The position numbers and the translations under genes were made by a program. Source: Firmicutes bacterium CAG:475 (GTDB lineage: Bacteria; Bacillota; Clostridia; Christensenellales; CAG-917). From it: 6,393 nt of DNA. The notes under the pieces are model-generated. The model saw only the letters and a list, made by a program, of their open reading frames with translations. It did not search any database and was not told where the DNA came from. This document shows, piece after piece, positions 1 to 5,433 of this stretch (position 1 is its first letter; each line of letters starts with the position of its first letter). Location of the stretch: NCBI GenBank assembly GCA_000434435.1, contig FR895608.1, positions 1 to 6,393 on the forward strand, written 5' to 3'.

Positions 1-605
1 GTGTAGTGATTATCGTCGTGCAATCCGTGCGGGTTTACGAAATGCGAATTTCGAGCTCCGATTTCCTTGGCTCTTTCGTTCATAATATCGGCAAAAGCCT
101 CGACGCTTCCTGCAACCTCGATTGCAAGCGTAACCGCCGCGTCGTTGCCGCTTCGCAACATCAAACCGTAAAGTAAATCTTCAACGGTGATTTCGTCCCC
201 CTCTTTCAAATATATCGAAGAGCCTTCCACGCCCTCCGCATATTTTTGAACGATAACCTTTTTGTCAAGTGGCAATCTCTCTATTGCAATCAGCGCAGTC
301 AAAATTTTCGTCGTACTGGCAGGGTAGCGCAAAACGTCCTTTCCGTCCTCGAAAAGAACCCTTTTCGACGATTGCTCTATACAAACGGCACCGCTCGTTC
401 CGCTTTTTACTTCGCGAACGCAAAACTCGTCATTTTGTAAGATTTGAGCCGAATTTTGCGTGTAAGAATTATCGTTTTCAATGTTTTTTATAATACTTTT
501 AATCGGATACACGATGTTACCAACCGAAAACGATGTAATTATCGCAATTGTCAGACATACGATCGCAATCGCCGCAACAACGGTTTTCTTTCCGAAATCG
601 TCCAT
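1..605 (-). CDS. D-alanyl-D-alanine carboxypeptidase, family S11 (partial, C-terminus beyond the window)
   Basis: Penicillin-binding D,D-carboxypeptidase that removes the terminal D-Ala from peptidoglycan pentapeptides outside the membrane. I translated the minus strand from ATG 605; it stays open to base 1 (201 codons). Residues 7-26 form one hydrophobic segment (signal or anchor). The nucleophile motif is S97-T-T-K100 within PASTTKILTA, and the second motif is S152-G-N154; both are standard for S11. FVNPHGLHDDNHY near residue 190-201 is also a family signature. The KTG motif and C-terminal domain lie outside the window. About 70 residues separate the membrane segment from the start of the catalytic fold, more than in typical PBP5-like proteins. 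GAGGTAAGG just upstream supports the start; the gene follows ytfJ by 8 bases, so it is in that operon. Position after DUF2953 and ytfJ suggests a DacB-like, sporulation-linked role, but that is inference. Confidence 0.93.
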   Translation of the reverse strand, partial: MDDFGKKTVVAAIAIVCLTIAIITSFSVGNIVYPIKSIIKNIENDNSYTQNSAQILQNDEFCVREVKSGTSGAVCIEQSSKRVLFEDGKDVLRYPASTTKILTALIAIERLPLDKKVIVQKYAEGVEGSSIYLKEGDEITVEDLLYGLMLRSGNDAAVTLAIEVAGSVEAFADIMNERAKEIGARNSHFVNPHGLHDDNHY

Positions 606-613
606 ACCTTACC

Positions 614-949
614 TCAATCTTTCTTCATTACGTTTGCGACACTTTTTATAAGTTCCAGCCATTTGTTCTCTTCACCGTCCACTCTTACGAATTTCTTTTG
701 CGCTCCGCACACCAAAAATCCTACCGGGGTTACGCTCACGCCGCCACCGCTCACGCCCGTCGGAGATTTGACGTTTTTCGTATCTTCATAGTCAGCACCG
801 CCGGCAACGAACCCGACGCTAATTTTGCTCACCGGCAACACGATCGTACCGTCGCCGTTGACAATGGGTTTGCCGACAATCTCGCTGCACTCCGCGGACT
901 TTTTCAAACTCTCTATCGTTTGTTTCAACACTTCATCAAAACTTTGCAC
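614..949 (-). CDS. ytfJ: Spore protein YtfJ / GerW family
   Basis: Small cytoplasmic spore protein of 111 residues, the usual size for the family, which in Bacillus is made in the forespore and is required for normal germination (GerW). Recognised from the glycine-rich core: NGDGTIVLPVSKISVGFVAGG at residues 31-51 and GVSGGGVSVTPVGFLV at 65-80, followed by a charged C-terminal helix. The start is GTG at 949. It lies directly after the TAA stop of the DUF2953 gene (950-952) with no spacer, and AAAGGG inside the end of that gene serves as ribosome site, so translation is probably coupled. The carboxypeptidase start follows 8 bases after the stop. No catalytic residues are known for the family; the biochemical role is unclear. 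Confidence 0.93.
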   Translation of the reverse strand: MQSFDEVLKQTIESLKKSAECSEIVGKPIVNGDGTIVLPVSKISVGFVAGGADYEDTKNVKSPTGVSGGGVSVTPVGFLVCGAQKKFVRVDGEENKWLELIKSVANVMKKD

Positions 950-1429
950 TTATTCACCCTTTGCCGTCGCAATCGCTTTTGCGATTTGCAAGGCATTTAT
1001 TTTTATATTTATTCCACACTCTGCGTCAAACCTATCTCTGCTCGCGTCTTGCACGATGGTTTTCGAGATCATCGGCAACATTTTTATGACGGCACACAAG
1101 ATTGCACCGTCTTTTGCATCGTACGCGCCCACGTATGCGATTAAGCCTTTTATATCGACAATTTTGTTTTCAATCAAGAATTTAACGAGGTTGCGTATTG
1201 CGTTTGAGCTTATCCCTCTTTGACGTTGTACGATTTTGCCGTTGATTTCCACCCGTATTCCGTTTGAAATCACAACTTTCACTCGCATCAGCGACGCACC
1301 AAGAAACTTCACCTGCGCTTTCAAAATCTCGTTTGACAGCGCAAAATGTGCCGTCGCGACGAATCTGATCGGCAACAACAGCATAATCGCAATAATTTCG
1401 ACGCATATCGCACAGTACGCAATTGCCAT
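950..1429 (-). CDS. DUF2953 (YtfI-like) membrane-anchored protein
   Basis: Protein of 159 residues with one N-terminal membrane segment (about residues 4-28) and a soluble remainder. DUF2953 members usually sit directly upstream of ytfJ in spore formers, as here. Support in the sequence is the C-terminal half: ISSNAIRNLVKFLIENK (residues 73-89), then LIAYVGAYDAKDGAILCAVIKML (96-118), which matches the G.gDA..ta...G pattern of the family, and FDAECGINIKI (134-144) near the end. ATG 1429 was chosen because the longer open frame runs back through a terminator and into scpB; its ribosome site is weak (AGTG only). It is shorter than most members, the middle region being reduced. Function is unknown; no enzyme motif is visible. 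Assignment rests on pattern and synteny together. Confidence 0.75.
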   Translation of the reverse strand: MAIAYCAICVEIIAIMLLLPIRFVATAHFALSNEILKAQVKFLGASLMRVKVVISNGIRVEINGKIVQRQRGISSNAIRNLVKFLIENKIVDIKGLIAYVGAYDAKDGAILCAVIKMLPMISKTIVQDASRDRFDAECGINIKINALQIAKAIATAKGE

Positions 1430-1462
1430 ATCACTATTTTGCGTAACGTGGCGTTTTTTATG

Positions 1463-1496
1463 AAAAAAACATAAAAAAAGAACGGATAAACCGTTC
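1463..1496 (-). terminator. Rho-independent terminator after scpB
   Basis: On the minus strand a perfect 6-bp stem GAACGG/CCGTTC (1491-1496 with 1480-1485) closes a 5-base loop, followed at once by seven T (1479-1473), then ATG and a second T run (1469-1463). It lies 40 bases after the scpB stop and ends the scpA-scpB transcript. The plus strand also has AATTTTT after the stem, so weak two-way action is possible. Confidence 0.8.
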
Positions 1497-1535
1497 AATT
1501 TTTGCAGATGAATATAATATGACGATAATAATACG

Positions 1536-2258
1536 TCAGTCGAACACTTCAAATTGCTCGCCTTCCAGAAATTCGGGGATTTCTTCCTCTTCCTCGTCGA
1601 CGTCGGCGGCTGCCGCCATAACGGCAAGCGTTTCGTTGTCCACGTCGTCCTCGGCCAAAATTTCGTTGTCCACGTCGTCCTCGTCCAAAATGGTGCGATT
1701 GTGAAAAAGCGTTTCTTGCGACGGCGCGTTTATAAGCATAAGTTTTTCAAGCACTTCGTCGTAGTCGGGCAACTCGTCGATGCCGCTTATTTGAAATTTC
1801 TTCAAAAACTCGTCCGTAGTGCCGTAAAGAAGAGGTCTGCCGACGGTTTCCTTCCTTCCCACAGCCTCGATAAGCCCTGCTTTCAAAAGACCGGTAAGCG
1901 CGTATTCGGAGTTCTTGTTGCTTCTCATTTCGTCGATTTCAAGACGCGTGATAGGTTGCTTGTAAGCAATTGTCGCAAGCACTTCGAGAAGAGTTTTTGT
2001 AAGCTCTTTCTCGCGCAATGGAGTCAACACGTCCGCAACCGTATCGCCGTACTTGGGATTTGAGGAAAATTGCACTTTTCCGTTGAATTCCAAAAGCACG
2101 ATACCGCAATTTTCGCTGTATCTTTTTTGAAGAGATTTAATGATAGAATTGAGTTTTTGCGTGGTGAGTTCAGGCACTTTTTCGCAAATATCGCTTTTCA
2201 AAATAGCTGATCCGCTTGCAAAAATAATAGCCTCGACAACGTTTTCAATATTTTCCAT
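1536..2258 (-). CDS. scpB: Segregation and condensation protein B (ScpB)
   Basis: Winged-helix (kite) subunit of the bacterial SMC-ScpA-ScpB condensin; a ScpB dimer binds ScpA and regulates the SMC ring during chromosome segregation. The protein has 240 residues. The first winged helix spans about 1-75 and the second about 80-160, carrying the family signatures ATIAYKQPITRLEI (95-108) and GRPLLYGTTDEFL (140-152). Residues 190-240 are an acidic tail rich in D and E, beyond the end of most ScpB proteins, and include a ten-residue tandem repeat (190-199 and 200-209). ATG 2258 is preferred over the upstream ATG 2279 because AGGAGGG lies five bases before it and homologues begin near this residue. 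The gene overlaps the scpA end by 14 bases, indicating coupled translation. Confidence 0.95.
   Translation of the reverse strand: MENIENVVEAIIFASGSAILKSDICEKVPELTTQKLNSIIKSLQKRYSENCGIVLLEFNGKVQFSSNPKYGDTVADVLTPLREKELTKTLLEVLATIAYKQPITRLEIDEMRSNKNSEYALTGLLKAGLIEAVGRKETVGRPLLYGTTDEFLKKFQISGIDELPDYDEVLEKLMLINAPSQETLFHNRTILDEDDVDNEILAEDDVDNETLAVMAAAADVDEEEEEIPEFLEGEQFEVFD
1631..1690 (-). repeat. 30-base tandem repeat inside scpB
   Basis: Two adjacent 30-base copies, 1631-1660 and 1661-1690, differ at one base (G1654 against T1684). They encode ILDEDDVDNE and ILAEDDVDNE in the acidic tail of ScpB. A unit divisible by three keeps the frame. The near-identity at nucleotide level points to a recent duplication. 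Confidence 0.95.
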
Positions 2259-3186
2259 CGTCACCCTCCTCAAAGTCAATCGGCACGTCCTCAGTACCCT
2301 CGATCGCGTATATGGTTATTTCTCCGAATACTTCCTCTTGTTCGGCGCGAAGTCTGCCGTATTTCAAAAGTTCGAGCACGGCAAGGAACGTCGTTACGAT
2401 GTCGCCCTTGTCGTAATCGGGTTCAAACAAATCGGTAAACTTCATCTGTTTGCGCACGCTTATCATTAAGCGAATGTTTTCCATTTGCTCGTGCACGGAA
2501 AATCTGTCCTTGACAACCTTTTTGGGTATGACTTCCTGTTCGTGAATAGCGGCGTTTGCAAGCACTCTGGCAAATGCGTCCACAAGTTTCGGAAGAGAAA
2601 AATTGACGAGCGCAACTCGATAGTCCTTGTCCGTAAACACGGGAGCGCGATAGAAACGGTTGATAGTTTCGATTTCACGCAATTTGTCGCTCTGCTCGAC
2701 AAGCAAGGCGTATTCCTTGATCTTGTTGATGAGCAATTGACGCTCGTATTCGGGATCGTCCTCGGTGATTTCCTCGTCCTCTTTTGGAAGCGTGCGGATG
2801 GATTTTAAGTACACAAGCTCTGCCGCCATGGTGATAAACTCGCCCGCATAATCGAAGTCAAGCTCTTCTTTTGGCGTGTTGCGTATAATCTCGACGTACT
2901 GGCTTGTAACCTCGGATATAAATATATCCTCGATTGCGATTTTCGCGCTTTTTATGAGTTCGTAAAGCAAAGGGATCGGACCGTCGAAGTCGCTCAAATG
3001 ATAGACTATCTCGGGTTTTGCAACGACAAAATCGCCCTCGATTGCTTCGGGCTCTACGATTTCCGCATTTTGCGAGGTCTGTGCGGTTTCGCTTTGCTCT
3101 CTTTGGGTTTCTTCCGCATGTTGCGGAGTATTCTCACCCTCTTGCAAAGCCTTTCCTTCCTCTGTTTGCAAATCTTCCTCTTGCAT
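2245..3186 (-). CDS. scpA: Segregation and condensation protein A (ScpA)
   Basis: Kleisin subunit of SMC condensin; its N-terminal domain binds the SMC neck, its C-terminal winged helix binds the SMC head, and the middle is held by ScpB. The protein has 313 residues against about 250 in most homologues. The family fold begins at YHLSDFDGPIPLLYELI (62-78), the clostridial version of FEGPLDLLL, followed by EVTSQYVEII (92-101); the C-terminal winged helix is about 255-295. Residues 1-60 are an extra E/Q/T-rich, probably disordered tail. ATG 3186 is preferred over ATG 3198, four codons upstream, because AAGG lies five bases before it and because the predicted transcription start leaves only about 13 bases ahead of 3198. 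It is the first gene of an operon with scpB. Confidence 0.95.
   Translation of the reverse strand: MQEEDLQTEEGKALQEGENTPQHAEETQREQSETAQTSQNAEIVEPEAIEGDFVVAKPEIVYHLSDFDGPIPLLYELIKSAKIAIEDIFISEVTSQYVEIIRNTPKEELDFDYAGEFITMAAELVYLKSIRTLPKEDEEITEDDPEYERQLLINKIKEYALLVEQSDKLREIETINRFYRAPVFTDKDYRVALVNFSLPKLVDAFARVLANAAIHEQEVIPKKVVKDRFSVHEQMENIRLMISVRKQMKFTDLFEPDYDKGDIVTTFLAVLELLKYGRLRAEQEEVFGEITIYAIEGTEDVPIDFEEGDDGKY
2262..2271 (-). promoter_or_regulatory. scpB: Ribosome binding site that decides the scpB start
   Basis: Minus-strand GAGGAGGGTG lies inside the last codons of scpA, three bases before ATG 2258 when counted from its final G. It is the best Shine-Dalgarno match in the window. It fixes the scpB start inside scpA; the alternative ATG at 2279 lies upstream of this site and has none of its own. 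Confidence 0.85.
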
Positions 3187-3217
3187 TTCTACCTTCATAA
3201 AAATAAATAGCGTATAA

Positions 3218-3246
3218 ATATTAACACGCGCACGCAAAAAAGTCAA
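3218..3246 (-). promoter_or_regulatory. SigmaA promoter for scpA-scpB
   Basis: On the minus strand TTGACT (3246-3241), a 17-base spacer and TAATAT (3223-3218) give one mismatch to consensus in each hexamer and ideal spacing. Transcription should start near 3211, about 25 bases before ATG 3186. This gives a vegetative promoter for the condensin genes, separate from the sporulation genes on both sides. Confidence 0.75.
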
Positions 3247-3274
3247 AACAAATCGAAAATATGCTATTTCAAGC

Positions 3275-3306
3275 GCAAAAAGCCGCCCTTTCGAGCGGTT
3301 TTTTGC
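3275..3306 (-). terminator. Strong terminator, probably bidirectional, after the carboxypeptidase gene
   Basis: A 12-bp inverted repeat, 3275-3286 with 3295-3306 and one G-T pair, closes an 8-base loop. The GC core GCCGC/GCGGT is flanked by A5 on one side and T6 on the other, the classic symmetric terminator form. Read on the minus strand it lies about 112 bases after the carboxypeptidase stop and separates that transcript from the scpA promoter just downstream. The symmetry would allow use in both directions, though no plus-strand gene ends here. Confidence 0.75.
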
Positions 3307-3417
3307 AATTTTCAACGGCGTAGAGGAAATTTTAAACTTCAAAAATCTTATTTTTCTTGCGCAATTATATCTTCGTATCGGCAATGCCGACGCTTTTTTC
3401 TATAAAAAGATAGAGAT

Positions 3418-4641
3418 TTATTTGACGGTTGACCAGTTCTTTGCGATTTCGCCGAGTGCGTCAAAGAAGCTCATTCTTTCCGCGTCCTCGCTTGCGATTA
3501 TTCCGACTTTGTCAACGACAACGCTGTCTTTGAGAAGGTATGCTTCCCCGACTTTATCTCCCATTTTTATCGGAGCTTTCACGCTTGATGGCAAATCGTA
3601 CTTGATTTCGTATTTAGCATTGTCGTCACGAGCTACGAATCTTGCAATATTTCTGTCAACCGTGAGCGCAATATCCGATTGTTTACCGCCCGACACCGAA
3701 AGCCTGATATCGAGATTTTCTCCTGCTTTAAGCATAATTTCGTTTGAGAAATTTGCAAAAGCATAATCGAACATCGCACTTACCGCCGCATTTCTGATTT
3801 TCGAGCTTTCCGCGCCGATAACAACCGCTATCACGCGCATATCCGCTTTTTTTGCAGTTGCGCAAAGGCAGAATTTCGCTTCGCTCGTAAATCCCGTTTT
3901 TCCACCGTCGCAACCTTGGTAGAATCGCACGAGTTTATTCGTGTTGGTGATCGTCGTCGCTCTGCCGTCGGGATGTTTGTAGTCTTCAAGCCAAACTTTT
4001 GCGTATTCAAAGAATTTGTCGTGCTTTATTAGCTGTGAAAACATAATCGACACGTCTTTTGCGCTCGAAAAGCTCTCTGCGGCAGGAAGCCCCGTGCAAT
4101 TTTTGAAAGAAGTGTCGTTCATTCCAAGCTCTTTTGCGCGAGCGTTCATTTTTGCGACAAAGTTTTCCACGCTTCCGCAGACGTGCTCGGCAAGCGCAAC
4201 GCAAGAATCGTTTGCGGACGCAACTATGACGGTTTTCAATAGTTCGCTCGCTTTATGCTTCGAGCCTGCGTCCAAAAACACTTGCGAGCCGCCCATACTT
4301 GCTGCGTTTTGACTTACTTCCACTTCGTCATCAAGGGAAATATCCCCTCTATCCGCTGCTTCTAGAGTGAGCAAAGACGTCATAATTTTCACCATGCTTG
4401 CAATGGGCAAACGCTCGTTTTCTTTGCGAGAGTAAAGCACCGTACCCGTTGCGTAGTCCACCAGATATGCGGATTTTCCGACGGTTTTGAAATCCGTTGC
4501 CGCTTCACATGCGGACGAACCGACGGCGAACACCGTTGCAAGTACAAATGCGAAAATAAGTGCGCACACAACCGCTATGACACCGGTTTTTGAAAAATAC
4601 GATGTCTTAAAAACATATTTATTTAAGGGTTTGTTGTCCAT
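3418..4641 (-). CDS. D-alanyl-D-alanine carboxypeptidase, family S11 (DacF-like)
   Basis: Complete 407-residue penicillin-binding protein that trims the terminal D-Ala of peptidoglycan stem peptides. Residues 20-42 form a membrane segment with a probable signal peptidase site near ACEAA (44-48). The three active-site motifs are intact: S82-M-V-K85 (nucleophile serine and lysine), S142-A-N144 and K248-T-G250. The PBP5-type C-terminal beta domain covers about 300-390, and the last residues could form the short amphipathic anchor of the family. GAGGTG four bases before ATG 4641 supports the start. It follows spoIIM by 91 bases; that space holds a hairpin and a sigmaF/G-like promoter. Position next to spoIIM and that promoter suggest DacF, a forespore enzyme, but DacB or a vegetative PBP5 cannot be ruled out. 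Confidence 0.95.
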   Translation of the reverse strand: MDNKPLNKYVFKTSYFSKTGVIAVVCALIFAFVLATVFAVGSSACEAATDFKTVGKSAYLVDYATGTVLYSRKENERLPIASMVKIMTSLLTLEAADRGDISLDDEVEVSQNAASMGGSQVFLDAGSKHKASELLKTVIVASANDSCVALAEHVCGSVENFVAKMNARAKELGMNDTSFKNCTGLPAAESFSSAKDVSIMFSQLIKHDKFFEYAKVWLEDYKHPDGRATTITNTNKLVRFYQGCDGGKTGFTSEAKFCLCATAKKADMRVIAVVIGAESSKIRNAAVSAMFDYAFANFSNEIMLKAGENLDIRLSVSGGKQSDIALTVDRNIARFVARDDNAKYEIKYDLPSSVKAPIKMGDKVGEAYLLKDSVVVDKVGIIASEDAERMSFFDALGEIAKNWSTVK

Positions 4642-4663
4642 TTTTCACCTCACGCTTTTTTGT

Positions 4664-4692
4664 TAGCGTGCCGAAAAATTCCAAAAGTATGC
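4664..4692 (-). promoter_or_regulatory. Possible sigmaF/sigmaG-type promoter for the DacF-like gene
   Basis: Minus-strand GCATA (4692-4688), a 17-base spacer and CACGCTA (4670-4664) match the forespore pattern GHATR-17/18-CATNHTA at all but one position. Transcription would start about 15 bases before ATG 4641. The -10 element also forms a 6-bp inverted repeat, CACGCT/AGCGTG (4651-4656 with 4665-4670), abutting the ribosome site. In Bacillus dacF is a forespore gene, which fits, but short patterns like this arise by chance in AT-rich spacers. Confidence 0.35.
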
Positions 4693-4732
4693 AATTATTC
4701 AAGCAATAAAAACAATATTCTAACCGTTTGTT

Positions 4733-5323
4733 TCAATAAAGGGACACGACGATAACCTTGAATACCGCGCCGATAATTAAAAAAAACACAAATGCAATCG
4801 CAACATTTGCGCCAAACACTTTCACAGTTTGCACAAACGACGGTTTTAATCCCGTCTTGCAGCATGCGCAATCGGGTGCTGCGGCTATAACGGCGCACAA
4901 TACGAAACAGCAAAACGTACAAAGGAAAAACGGCAAATAAATCAAAAGTAAGTTTAAAAGCCCCGTCGTTTCGTATCTCGCTATTAGCGCAACCGAATAC
5001 TCTCCCGTGACAAACCCCAAAGCAAAAAACGGAATCACAATCAAAAATATCGTCTTGGCGTTTATTCCCGAAAGCAAAAACACGATGTAACACCCCAAAA
5101 GCGCAAGCAAGCTTACAAAAAATACCTTTGCGGACGAAAACTCCATATCGGCTCTCGCGACTCTTTCAAATCCGTCATCGCCCACCGCTCCGAACGCTGA
5201 AATCACACCTACGGTTATGCCAAGCGCAAAAATAATAGTGGCGCATATAATCACTTTTTTGTTGTCGGACACAAACGATTTTATAGCGGATAATACGCTC
5301 TTCACGCGCAAAGAACCTTGCAT
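4733..5323 (-). CDS. spoIIM: Stage II sporulation protein M (SpoIIM)
   Basis: Membrane subunit of the SpoIID-SpoIIM-SpoIIP machine that remodels septal peptidoglycan and drives engulfment of the forespore. The 196-residue protein (Bacillus SpoIIM is slightly longer) shows five hydrophobic segments at about 24-45, 66-87, 90-112, 121-149 and 170-195, the SpoIIM/DUF95 arrangement, with the FALG motif in the first and G-rich ALGFVTGEYSVALI at 101-114. The third-to-fourth segment region is cysteine-rich: C135, C138, C139 and C143 in the membrane, C152, C154 and C155 in the next loop. ATG 5323 is the longest start but has no ribosome site; GTG 5305 has AAGG at good distance and fits the sigmaE-like promoter better. 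It is divergent from the Spo0A-like gene. Confidence 0.85.
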   Translation of the reverse strand: MQGSLRVKSVLSAIKSFVSDNKKVIICATIIFALGITVGVISAFGAVGDDGFERVARADMEFSSAKVFFVSLLALLGCYIVFLLSGINAKTIFLIVIPFFALGFVTGEYSVALIARYETTGLLNLLLIYLPFFLCTFCCFVLCAVIAAAPDCACCKTGLKPSFVQTVKVFGANVAIAFVFFLIIGAVFKVIVVSLY

Positions 5324-5329
5324 ACAATA

Positions 5330-5358
5330 AGGTTATGAATTAGTGCAACGAATATGAC
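5330..5358 (-). promoter_or_regulatory. SigmaE-like promoter for spoIIM
   Basis: Minus-strand GTCATATT (5358-5351) matches the sigmaE -35 element KMATATT fully; 13 bases later CATAACCT (5337-5330) matches the -10 CATACANT at six of eight positions. In Bacillus spoIIM belongs to the mother-cell sigmaE regulon, so element and gene agree. The predicted transcription start falls at or beside A5323, the A of the first ATG. Confidence 0.5.
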
Positions 5359-5401
5359 AAAAAAAGAGAAAATTTGTTAACATACCTTGCTATTTGCCAA
5401 A
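5353..5401. promoter_or_regulatory. Possible Spo0A boxes in the spoIIM / spo0A-like divergent spacer
   Basis: Two sites match the Spo0A box TTTGTCRAA at eight of nine bases: TTTGTCATA on the minus strand (5361-5353), overlapping the spoIIM -35 element, and TTTGCCAAA on the plus strand (5393-5401), which lies in a near-palindrome. A seven-of-nine match, TTTGTTAAC, lies at 5373-5381. An AT-rich background makes chance matches likely, so this is a candidate only. Confidence 0.3.
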
Positions 5402-5433
5402 TAAACCGTCAAGGAAAATGCTAGTATGCGCTT

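Noticed and set aside
548..1144. Long plus-strand open frame of 198 codons
   Set aside because: It lies antisense to ytfJ and DUF2953, has no ribosome site or recognisable domain, and mirrors the codon bias of the genuine minus-strand genes.
1430..1469. SigmaF-like pattern (TCATA, 16 bases, GCAAAATAG) before the DUF2953 gene
   Set aside because: Key -10 positions mismatch and it would leave almost no leader before ATG 1429; not supportable.
1430..1627. Longer frame extending the DUF2953 protein upstream to 1627
   Set aside because: The extra part overlaps the scpB end out of frame and crosses a terminator, and it lacks family resemblance; the membrane segment begins right after ATG 1429.
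3199..3384. Longer frame extending ScpA upstream to 3384
   Set aside because: It runs through the scpA promoter and the terminator, so that DNA is not in the transcript from the local promoter.
3378..3400. Hairpin TCGGC-AAT-GCCGA followed by CGCTTTTTTC, terminator-like on the plus strand
   Set aside because: No plus-strand gene ends here; on the minus strand, where the carboxypeptidase ends, it has no T run. The stronger hairpin at 3275-3306 explains termination.
5320..5329. Exact sigmaE -10 sequence CATACAAT on the plus strand at 5321-5328
   Set aside because: No -35 element lies at the right distance upstream on that strand and the site is within the start of spoIIM; taken as chance.
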